From Calocera cornea HHB12733 (lineage: Eukaryota; Basidiomycota; Dacrymycetes; Dacrymycetales; Dacrymycetaceae), in assembly GCA_001632435.1 (NCBI GenBank), contig KV424031.1, positions 39,641 through 103,640 on the forward strand: a DNA stretch of 64,000 nt. Direction: 5' to 3'. This document shows, one piece after another, positions 31,096 through 39,379 of the stretch. The notes beneath the pieces are model-generated. The model had not been told where the DNA came from. It was given only the letters and a program-made list of their open reading frames with translations, and did not search any database. Every line of letters starts with the position of its first letter. Positions within the stretch are counted from its first letter, which is position 1. Both the position numbers and the translations under genes were made by a program.

Positions 31096-31440
31096 ATGGT
31101 CGCCCCACAGGATACCAGTGCGCAGTGGGTATCCCCCCCCCTCCCGCCATGTGCGGCGTTACTCATTGCTTACTGCAGGCACTCTCCCGGTACGCTCTCT
31201 GCGCAGAGTCGAACCCATGTAAACTTCGACACCCCACTCCCATTCGGATGGGCTGCGTCGAACCGCGACACGATTCCGTTCGAGCTGGCGGAGATCGACA
31301 GTCTTGCGAATGAAATCATTGAACTGAACGTCAAATTGCACCACGCCAACGACACCATTTATCGCCAGCATTCCGCCATCCTCACGTTACAACGGCTTTT
31401 GAGAGAGCGATCGACGACAGACACTGCGCAGAGTTCTTGA
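31096..31440 (+). CDS. Small coiled-coil-like protein, about 114 aa (start uncertain)
   Basis: The frame from 31096 ends TGA at 31440. The convincing part is the C-terminal 60 residues: PFELAEIDSLANEIIELNVK then LHHANDTIYRQHSAILTLQR and LLRERSTTD, a helix with heptad-like Leu/Ile spacing. The N-terminal half (MVAPQDTSAQWVSPP...) is low-complexity and may contain an intron. No family is recognised. It lies between two other plus-strand genes of the element. Confidence 0.45.
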   Translation: MVAPQDTSAQWVSPPLPPCAALLIAYCRHSPGTLSAQSRTHVNFDTPLPFGWAASNRDTIPFELAEIDSLANEIIELNVKLHHANDTIYRQHSAILTLQRLLRERSTTDTAQSS

Positions 31441-31630
31441 CCTTCGATTGTAACTTCTTCTTTCCCGCTGTGTTAATGTTATTCCGCTGCGCATAGGTTC
31501 CAGCCCCTTTTGCAAACACACTTAACGCCACGTGACAATGCGCTTCCGTCGGATGCAAACGGCGCGGTACCCATCCCCCGATCTAAGGGACTCTGCGCAC
31601 TGTGTTCCTTTGCTGATCAGCGCCGATACA

Positions 31631-32490
31631 ATGTCTCAGCCACCGCTGTCCCAAGAAGAGGACGACAACAACAACCACCCCCACCCAACTCGCCCAGTTC
31701 GCACCCAGGCCTACTGGACGCGCCTCGCAGCTAGGGTTCCCAACCGCGAAGCACCTGGCAACTGGGGGTACTTCTATGATTACGGCCGTGTTCAAAGCTC
31801 CGTACACTTCCACCTCCCTCTATGCGCATAGTCCCCTTTCCTCACAAATTCGCACAGACTCGAACGAACCCTCCAAACCCGCCGTCCACAAACACTGCGC
31901 AACGTGCTTCCACTCAACCACCCATGCCTCCCAACGCACCAACGCGTGGCCGCTCTGCCCGTGGCCGAGTTCCCCTGACGATTGCCCGCGGGACGGGCAG
32001 AGGGCAAGCTACCTTAAATCCGTCCGTCTTCCATCTCCCCACGTTGCATCTTTCTCATCCTCTGCGCAGCGTTTGGGAGACCCGTCTCATGGAAGATGCT
32101 GATGAAGAGGACGGTGAACTCGAAGTTGACAATGCGCAGAGTCCCTCCCCCTCTATGCCAGACGAGACTGTCGCGATCACGAACGTGTTGATGACGATGC
32201 AACAAGATCAGCTGGAGGACGATGCGCAGACAATCCGTACCTTGCGTGCTGACGTTCGTCGCCTCACCGATGAGGTCGCACGTCTTCAGCATGCCTATGC
32301 GCAAAGTCAGGAAGAACTTGCCCAGATGCGCGAACGCGATAGGGTGAATCAGCTCGACCAGCAAGAGCTCGCTCTCCTCCGTCAGCTCAATGGACTCCGC
32401 GCAACGGGCCAGCCTACGGGAGTGAAGCGGGCCAGAACCAACAGCCGCGGTAGCAGCAGCAATTATCCGCCTGGGGCAGGCTCATGGTGA
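31631..32490 (+). CDS. Helitron-borne coiled-coil protein with Arg/Gly stretch, about 271 aa
   Basis: Exon 1 is 31631-31787 (MSQPPLSQEEDDNNNHPHPT ... RTQAYWTRLAARVPNR ... GYFYDYG); the intron 31788-31831 ends TGCGCATAG; exon 2 runs to 32490. A second intron with GC donor (about 31999-32067, ending CTGCGCAG) is possible but in frame, so both lengths read through. The middle holds RGRSARGRVPLTIARGTGRG, an RG-rich nucleic-acid-binding type stretch. It is followed by an acidic segment (MEDADEEDGELEVDN) and a long helix (RTLRADVRRLTDEVARLQHA, then YAQSQEELAQMRERDRV and QQELALLRQL) that looks like a dimeric coiled coil. The C-terminal KRARTNSRGSSS is basic. Family unknown; the resemblance of layout to small nucleic-acid-binding accessory proteins is inference. 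Confidence 0.55.
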
Positions 32491-32606
32491 ACGATGCGCA
32501 GAGTTACATTGATTCTTAGCTACGAATACCATTACAGGCGCTCGAAGTGTAGTGCTACCCAGTTGATACGGTCCTTGTACTGCAAAGCTGTGAATAACGA
32601 TTCCAA

Positions 32607-34893
32607 TTATGCGCATAGTTCACTCACTCGTGAATCCCTGGAAGCAGTTGCTTCAATGACAATCCGCCAACGATGCGCATTGGGTGCCAAAATTGCTGCC
32701 TCAAACGTGGGAATGTACGCGCGATTCATCATCCAACCGTACATGGTGCCCGCCGTTTGATTCAACAAGCGGGTTGCCGCACCGTTGAAGACATGAATAT
32801 ACTTCGTCCATTGTTGCATACTCCCATCCTTAATCGCAAAGTTGAGGTGGTACCTAATTCTGTCAGAAAAACCTCTGCGCAAAGTACTCTTACTCACTTG
32901 GGACCGCGCACGGGAAATGTCACCCCACAGGCACGGCAAGTCCACGATTGGTCGGCGTTCTGCCACTCGTCCAGGAACTTCTTGTTGCACTCGTCGTACG
33001 GACAGCCGAGGTAGATATAGTCGGGCCGACCAATCTCCAGCTTAAGATTCGCCTCGATGTAGAACGTCGTCTTCGACTTTGCGCCAAGTTTCTTGTTGAT
33101 CGCGTGAGCAATACTGTACGTCGCATTCGGCATAACGAAATTGGGAAGGGGGTGTCCATCCGCGCTGTAACCGCCCGTAAGGGTACGCCACTGCGCATTG
33201 TCGTTATTCTCGCTCTGGTACCTTCACAATGCGCAGAGTTAGTTTGCGCACACCGCCTATCTCTTACACGTACCACTGCAAGAGACGTTGCGCAGAGGGA
33301 TTATTGTGGTCGAAAAAAACCCTTGTGTGCGCCCTCTCTGACTTCAGGCACGGCCCATTGAACCAACTGAGGGTCACCGCCTTTAGCAGCACCACTTGGC
33401 CTTCCCGCCCAATGAACTGGTTGCCGGTGTTGTCGAAGAAAACCCCACGGACGACGACCTTCGTGTCGTCCAAGAACCAGGCTTCGACACGGCTCGACGA
33501 CGGCGCTTGACGGTGACCCTGCGCAAAGTAAGGTTGTGTGTAATAAGACAGACAAGAACATACCTTCGTGGGCTTCGCACCCGGCAGTACCCCACTCGAG
33601 ATGCGGTTTGCCACCCTCAGCACGACCGCCATCAAGTCTGTCACACAATGAACGTCCCGATCACTCTGCGCAGAGTTCATCACCCACCGACAACCCTCCC
33701 TTGATCCATACGCTCAATCTCGTTGATGAGACTATAATTGAAGAATATCAGAGGCAGAGGCCCCGCCGGGATCTGACTCTAATCAGCCGAATGTTCCCAC
33801 CTCTGCGCAGAGCTCACCGCCGTCTTTGTCGTATGCTTGTCCCACACCAGCCTGTACTTGTGGGGTACGCGTCCATATTCATCCGGGTTCTCTGTCACTT
33901 CCGCTCCTTGAATGCGCCACGTCTATGCGCACAGTCAGCCGCCATCCTTCACAATGTCAATACTCTGCGCACCGTCCCGAACACCATGTCTGCCGTATTC
34001 TCCATAAAGTCCCCGAACGCCATGAACTCAATTTCGCCCGTGCGGTCGATAAGTACAACCATTTGTCGTCCGTGACGGGGAGGATTCTGCTCGTAGACGC
34101 GACACGCGAGATCTCTGCGCAAAGTCAGCCATCGGACACAAAGTGGTACTCCTCCACTCACACCCGCACACCCTTCCTGATCTGGGCCACCTCCGTAAAG
34201 ACCGCGTTCGGGTGCATTGGGACAACTACTGTGCGCGGAGTGATCGTCGTCGTCGGCTCGGGTGGGCGATCGCTGTTGCCTTCTGCGCGAACAGTGCGCC
34301 ACATGACGCGCTTTTGCGCAGCGTTTGCGGCACGTGCACGCGGAGCGTGGAGCTGCATGGGGAACCCGGCCTGCAAATGCGCATTGTCAGGTATCTCCCC
34401 AGTACCGATGTCCGGAATGGTGAAGATGTAGTGCTGGGACATCGACGCCCCCTCAAACCGGCCTGGATTGCGAAGTCGCGCATAGTCCTTGATAACCACA
34501 ACCCTGCAGCCCACGTCAGCTACAAACATTGCGCATAGTCCTGGTGCTTACCCCCTGTTAGACCCTTCCGGCGTCCCCTGCATATACTCGAACACCTCTA
34601 TCACCGCCCATACCGGCAGCGTCCCTGACGAGATCTCTTGGCGCATACGACCACGGGGAATGACGCGAAGGCAGCGGGTTGCGTCCGCCATAACAACTCT
34701 GCGCAATGTCAGTCTCGCCACGCTTCGCAGTCACAAGCACTTACGACCAATCCGCTGGCTGAGCCGGCTCGTTCCTCACCGGGTCCATGACAACATCTAT
34801 GCGCACAACTTGCAAGACGGCGTTGTAGTGATCCGGCTGACCAGTTCCCATAATGAGCAGAGCGCCTGGCGTAAGCGGCTTGGACGGATCCAT
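32607..34893 (-). CDS. RPA1-like single-stranded-DNA-binding protein of the Helitron (multi-exon)
   Basis: It starts at 34893: MDPSKPLTPGALLIMGTGQP, then HYNAVLQVVRIDVV, RCLRVIPRGRMRQEISSGTL and CRVVVIKDYARL (N-terminal RPA70 OB fold). The first exons are 34893-34745, 34698-34552 and from 34503. Next comes a DBD-A-like fold (DLACRVYEQNPPRHGRQMVV, LIDRTGEIEFMAFGDFME). A DBD-B-like fold follows (FFNYSLINEIERMDQG, AWFLDDTKVVVRGVFFDNTG, NQFIGREGQVVLLKAVTLSW). Last is DBD-C with the RPA zinc ribbon, YIYLGCPYDECNKKF and WTCRACGVTFPVRGPKWRYH (CX4C..CX2C), then YIHVFNGAATRLLNQTAG. The end is at 32607. RPA1 homologues are known Helitron passengers or partners that coat single strands during rolling-circle replication. 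Several introns end CTGACnnTGCGCAG or carry TGCGCA near the donor. I did not resolve every exon; no frame-breaking change was evident. Confidence 0.85.
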
Positions 34894-37123
34894 CGGGGCT
34901 GGTGAAAGTTAGACGGAGGGATCGAGAGACAAGTGCGACAGCTGGCATCGACGCCCCGACCCCACCCCCTATCCATGCGCAGAGTCATCTGCTTCCGTTT
35001 GCTCCCGCTCAGTGCCTGCGCTTCCCCTCGTGGCCCAGGGGTTGCGCGGAGCGGGTGCTATGCACGGATTGGGCAGCCTCAGGTCAGCCATCGATATCAT
35101 CATGTCGGCTTTGCGTGCGTAATTGTCGCATTGTCAGATCGCGCGGATCTGCCGATCAGGTTGTCATGGAAAACGCGCGCACCCGCGCGCACCCGACCTC
35201 TTACTCTACTCTGATGGTCGTCGTCCGTTGGTCTCGGTATCCGCATAGGCGTCGTCAGCCTTGTCGACTTCCAGTTTAGGTCAACTCAGGCAAGGAAGAA
35301 AACGGTCCGAGGCTCAGCCTCTACCCGTTATGCGCTTCAAGTCTATTACGTTACGCTACTGCATCACGCTGGGATGTAGGAAAATGTTTGCAGGATGTCC
35401 GGCGGCAAGAGGGAGCTGGGATCTGATGGGCACAGTATCCTGGAGCCTGGAGAGCGGTATGACATCAGCTCTGTGGGTTGTGCTCCGACGCGGGGACTGG
35501 CCCGGTCCATGGGATACAAGGGTAGCGGCGGGTGCAGCGGGAGAGGAGGACGGGCGGGAGTCACCCCCACCGGCGGCTATTTCCCACATTCGAGCCTTGG
35601 GCACCCTTGGTCTGGGCGCTTGTCAGACATCGTTGGATGAGACAGCGACGAGCGGCGGGCCGGGCCTGTGGAGGACGTCAACCTCCGCTGAGCTGCAACC
35701 TCTAGCCTTCGTCCAGGAGCGGCTCGCCGAGGGCGACTGGGTTCCGTGATAACGCCTACAGCACCACCGCCGACTAGCAGCATCAGTCAACCACTGATGG
35801 ACAAAGCCAATTTGAAAGAGTCAAGGCACCGCCCCTTGGGCCATCTCCCGCATCTCTCTCTCACTGTCATCTCCAGCGCGTCGGGCCCATCAGATGCGCG
35901 CCGAAGGTTCCGAAGGGGCACACGACCTACTTACTGAGCGCCCCGGCGGTAGGTGTCGGGTTTGCGTTTGGCATACGGGCTGTTCAGCTGTCAGGCAGGA
36001 TGGAGGGGAGAGGGGGAAGGGGGAAGGGAGGGGGAGGCGATCGGTAATGATCGAGCCCAGCAAGGGCTCTGCGTTCGGCACACGTAGGGTTCAGCCGAGG
36101 GCTGTGTCGCGTCTCGCGTGAGGCGGTGCGGGCTGATGGGCGTGCAAAGCCGGACGGACTCATGTGGTGATTATTGTTGGGATTGCGCGGGGCGGTGCGG
36201 CTGATGGGAGACGGTGGGTGGTGGTTGATGCGTGCACCCTGGTGGCGGGTCCGTGATGGGCTGGTTGGGCGACGAGCTTAGGAGGGTCGGACTGTGCCTT
36301 TGCGGGTGTCGCTGGCGAGCAAGTGCGAGGGTCGAGTAAGCAGGCCGCGGCGTGATCCGCGCTCTGCCGGGCGGGGTGCGGCGATTACCCAATGTATTGA
36401 TATTATGAATTCGCGGGATGGCTGTCTCTCACCACGGAGCGCACTGACGCACACTACTGACACGGAACATTATGGCACGGAATATAGGAGGGTGTGGGGG
36501 GAGGAGGGACGACCCTTGCGCTGTTTTACTTCGAGCGTGCAATCCCGGGCGAGGTGGTGGGCGTGGCTTTGGTGGGTGGCCCAGGGTGCGCGAGGACAGG
36601 GGGGGTGAGGAGGGGGAGCACCGCCTTGTGCGTCGCAGGGCTGGCGAGACAAGGCGGTGCACCACGCGGCAAGCGTCTGGTCCCGCGCATTCCCCCCCAA
36701 AGTCGCAACAGTCGTCCGCCTCGCCCCCCTCCCTGGCTCGCCCTCCAAGCTGACCCTCTCTCACGGCATACAACGGGCCATAAGTAGCGAGCGGTGCACC
36801 GCATCGCTCGACCCCCGACCCGCACCCTCGCAGAGTACAACAACACCGCGACACAGCGCATAGCGACAGCAGCGTACCCCCCCCCTCCCCTCCCCTTACC
36901 CGCCCCCCCGGCCTCGCAAAGCAAACCACACCGCAGAGTCACCGCCCTCGCCCATTCCTGTGCGTATCACACCCCGTCACAACCGCCACAGCTCTCACCC
37001 GGCAAACAGAATCTCACCTGACAGGAGCGCCCATTCCCGCTCGCTCGACCGCCACTCCTCCCATCCCCTTCCCGCCCGGCACACAGCAACACCATAAGTA
37101 ACCCACATCCACCGCCCGCCACA
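34894..37123. other. Intergenic region containing the Helitron's right end and the CRZ1-like promoter
   Basis: TGCGCA words stop at about 34976. An imperfect GC hairpin lies at 35004-35055 (CCCGCTC with GAGCGGG; inside, GCGC and CCCC with GGGG and GCGC). From about 35300 to 37120 the sequence is GC-rich host DNA with purine-rich runs (36001-36036, GGGGGAAGGG-type) and C-rich runs (36870-36910). I see no supported gene. The last 200 bp are the probable promoter and leader of the zinc-finger gene. Confidence 0.45.
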
Positions 37124-39379
37124 ATGATGGACGACCCCACAGCACGCCTCGGCACATCCTCCCCCGCCCCAAAGCACGACGCAGAGCCCTACGAGCTCCA
37201 CCACTACGACCCCGCCCCCTCGCCCCAGCCCACCGGCACGGCCCAGCCCTACCCCTCCCCGCCCGTCCAGAACGAGCTCTGGAACTACGCCCAGCAGCAC
37301 GACTCGTACCAGCAGCTCGCATACACGCCCTCCTACGTCGGCTCCTACCCAGGCTCGGACTACTCCCAAGACTTCGGCGAACGCTCCTACGACGTCTCCG
37401 ACGACGAGTTCATGTTCGGCCCTCCTAGGCACGTCGACGACGACGCGGGCTCGCAGCACAACCCGGACGAGTACGACCCGGCGGCCTACGACGCACCCCT
37501 CGGCAGCGCAGCGCTCTCCGTAGGCTCGGACCAGCAGAGCATCTTCGAGATCCAGCAGCAGTCCCTGGCGGCGTTCACCAACCCGCAGGAGTACGGCGGG
37601 TACCAGCAGCCCGGGCCGTCCGGCTCGCCGGCATCCTCCGCGCATGCCCGCTCCCGCGCCTCCTCCGTCTCCTCCTTCCACTCCCACTCCCCGCACCTCG
37701 GCGCCGCCCAGCCGCCCAACCCCATCTCCGACTTCTCCGCCCTGTCCTTCAACCACCCCTCCTCGCCCTTCGTACCCCCAACCCCGCCAATGCAGCGCTC
37801 CGTCTCCCCCTTCGTTGGTGGCATCTCCGAGCCCTCGCCCCCGCCATCCCACATGATGCCGCAGAGCCCTGGGCAGAAGCCCCAGAGCCCGCCGCAGCTC
37901 ATGATTCCTGGCGAGACCGGCCCGGGCGGCCTCACTGCGCCTCCACAGCAGCAGGGTGGGAACGGGCTGCTCGGCGTTGGCGGTCCGCAGATCAACTTGA
38001 CGCCCGCGACGCCTATCAGCGCGTTGACCGCCAAGCCAGGCGATAACCAGCGCGGCTTCCAGGACATCCTGCGTGATATTACTGGTGAGTACCCTCAAAT
38101 TGACGCGCATATATGCGCGACTGACGTACATGCAGCCGGCCGCGGACCCACCTCTCAGCAGGGCCAGCGCTTCCCCTCGCAAGGCAACCCGCAGCACCCC
38201 TCGTGGCCGCCGCCCGCCTCTCAGCACACCCAGCCGCCGATGCTCCCTTCTCTCCCGCCGTTCGGCGCCCAGTTCGGCAACTACGCCTACGCCCCGCGTG
38301 TTCGCTCAAAGTCGGACACGAACCTGAATGGGCGGCCGCAATTCGCCCCTAGCCCCGGCGCGTGGGATGGCCAGCAGGGGATGGGCATGCCGCCTCAGCA
38401 GCAGCAGCCGACGACGATGGACCCAAGCATTCTCCTCCCGCAATCCTCCCAGCAGCAGCAGCAGCAGCAGCAACAACAACAACACCAGCAACAGCAACAG
38501 CAACAACAGAGCATGCAGAACTACGGGCAGCCTACGGCGTTCTACCCCGATCAGGCCGGCCTCCAGCTCCCGGCGCTCGGCGGCCAGCTCCGCCGCACGG
38601 GGTCCATGTCCGGTGCGCAGCCCTCGGGGTTCATGGGCCACTCGCGCCAGAGCCGCTCCCTGGGCGGCAGCCCGAGCATGCTCCCCAACCCGCTGGGCAT
38701 GCCCAACTACCTGCCCACCATCAACCCGAGTGACGGTACCCTCCTCCCGCCTATGATGCGCGACACCTCTGTCGGGCCCGACCGCCGCGGCCGGCGCTTG
38801 TCGCACGGCTCGGGCGGGTCCACCCCCTACTCGCGCTCGCCCTCCCCTGGGCCGGGCATGAGCCGCCCGCTGAGGGACATGGTCACCACCCCTGCCACAG
38901 CCGCCGCCTCCCAGGGCCGGCGCACGACCAAGGCGTCCTTCGTCTGCCCCATCCCCGGCTGCGGGAGCACCTTTACGCGCTCGTTCAACCTCAAGGGCCA
39001 CCTGCGCAGCCACAACGAGGAGCGGCCGTTCAAGTGCCACTGGCCCGGGTGCGAGAAGGGCTTTGCCCGCCAGCACGACTGCAAGCGCCACGAGGCGCTG
39101 CACCTCAACATCCGCCCGTTCACGTGCGAGGGCTGCGGGCGTAACTTTGCCCGCATGGACGCGCTCAACCGGCACTTGCGCAGCGAGGGCGGCAACGAGT
39201 GCGCAAAGACCCAGCAGCCCATGACGGAGGAGAGCCTGGCTGCCGCCATTGCCGCGGGCGAGCTGCCCCCCACCGCAGGGCAGGTCGAGAGCGCGCTGGA
39301 CGACTCGGACGCAGTGCCCATGACAGCGCCGAGCCTCGAACAGGATATGGAGAACATGAGCAAGGCGCTGGTCATGTAG
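37124..39379 (+). CDS. CRZ1: Crz1-like C2H2 zinc-finger transcription factor, 734 aa
   Basis: Exons 37124-38084 and 38136-39379; the 51-nt intron (GTGAGT..ATGCAG) is in frame and lacks a stop, so an unspliced reading gives 751 aa. The long N-terminal two thirds are Pro/Ser/Gln-rich (activation type), with a polyglutamine stretch around 38449-38513. Three C2H2 fingers follow near the C-terminus: CPIPGCGSTFTRSFNLKGHL plus RSHNEERPFK, CHWPGCEKGFARQHDCKRHE plus ALHLNIRPFT, and CEGCGRNFARMDALNRHLRS. These match basidiomycete Crz1, the calcineurin-activated calcium/stress regulator. PQINLT at about 37987-38004 fits the calcineurin docking pattern PxIxIT, which supports the call. Ser-rich stretches such as SRASSVSSFHSHSP are plausible regulated phosphosites. 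Localisation is expected to shuttle between cytoplasm and nucleus. Confidence 0.85.
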   Translation: MMDDPTARLGTSSPAPKHDAEPYELHHYDPAPSPQPTGTAQPYPSPPVQNELWNYAQQHDSYQQLAYTPSYVGSYPGSDYSQDFGERSYDVSDDEFMFGPPRHVDDDAGSQHNPDEYDPAAYDAPLGSAALSVGSDQQSIFEIQQQSLAAFTNPQEYGGYQQPGPSGSPASSAHARSRASSVSSFHSHSPHLGAAQPPNPISDFSALSFNHPSSPFVPPTPPMQRSVSPFVGGISEPSPPPSHMMPQSPGQKPQSPPQLMIPGETGPGGLTAPPQQQGGNGLLGVGGPQINLTPATPISALTAKPGDNQRGFQDILRDITGEYPQIDAHICATDVHAAGRGPTSQQGQRFPSQGNPQHPSWPPPASQHTQPPMLPSLPPFGAQFGNYAYAPRVRSKSDTNLNGRPQFAPSPGAWDGQQGMGMPPQQQQPTTMDPSILLPQSSQQQQQQQQQQQHQQQQQQQQSMQNYGQPTAFYPDQAGLQLPALGGQLRRTGSMSGAQPSGFMGHSRQSRSLGGSPSMLPNPLGMPNYLPTINPSDGTLLPPMMRDTSVGPDRRGRRLSHGSGGSTPYSRSPSPGPGMSRPLRDMVTTPATAAASQGRRTTKASFVCPIPGCGSTFTRSFNLKGHLRSHNEERPFKCHWPGCEKGFARQHDCKRHEALHLNIRPFTCEGCGRNFARMDALNRHLRSEGGNECAKTQQPMTEESLAAAIAAGELPPTAGQVESALDDSDAVPMTAPSLEQDMENMSKALVM
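38449..38513 (+). repeat. CAG/CAA (glutamine) repeat inside the CRZ1-like gene
   Basis: A run of mixed CAG and CAA codons gives an almost pure Gln stretch interrupted by one His. The mixed codons make it less prone to slippage than pure CAG. Such tracts are common in fungal transcription factors. Confidence 0.9.

Larger units (their letters stand above)
23089..35060 (+). mobile_element. Large autonomous Helitron-type element (ends approximate)
   Basis: The limits are set by the first and last dense TGCGCA words (about 23089 and 34976) plus a GC-rich hairpin near 35004-35055; true termini were not identified. Contents in order: RepHel (plus), a 307-aa unknown (plus), two small coiled-coil-type genes (plus) and an RPA1-like gene (minus). 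Rep/helicase plus an RPA-like single-strand binding protein is the known gene set of many plant and some other Helitrons. The helicase frame is intact over 1976 codons, so recent activity is plausible. I see no flanking terminal inverted repeat, in keeping with rolling-circle elements. Confidence 0.72.

Noticed and set aside
31186..31206. A 17-nt intron in the small coiled-coil gene
   Set aside because: Too short to be spliced; I left the frame unspliced and marked the start as uncertain.
32014..33361. Plus-strand and opposite-strand frames over the RPA1-like gene and the RG-rich gene
   Set aside because: Shadow frames; conserved OB-fold and zinc-ribbon sequence fixes the coding strand and frame.
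23089..34981. TGCGCA field as a CRISPR-like or tandem repeat array
   Set aside because: Spacing is irregular, spacers are coding sequence, and only six core bases recur; this is nuclear fungal DNA.
23089..34981. TGCGCA enrichment as a simple GC or codon effect
   Set aside because: Regions of equal or higher GC outside (1-8 kb, 35-46 kb) contain very few copies, and introns and spacers are enriched as well.
35746..36942. Several 70-160 codon frames on both strands upstream of the CRZ1-like gene
   Set aside because: GC-rich random frames with mirrored Arg/Pro/Ala composition; no motifs or splice logic.
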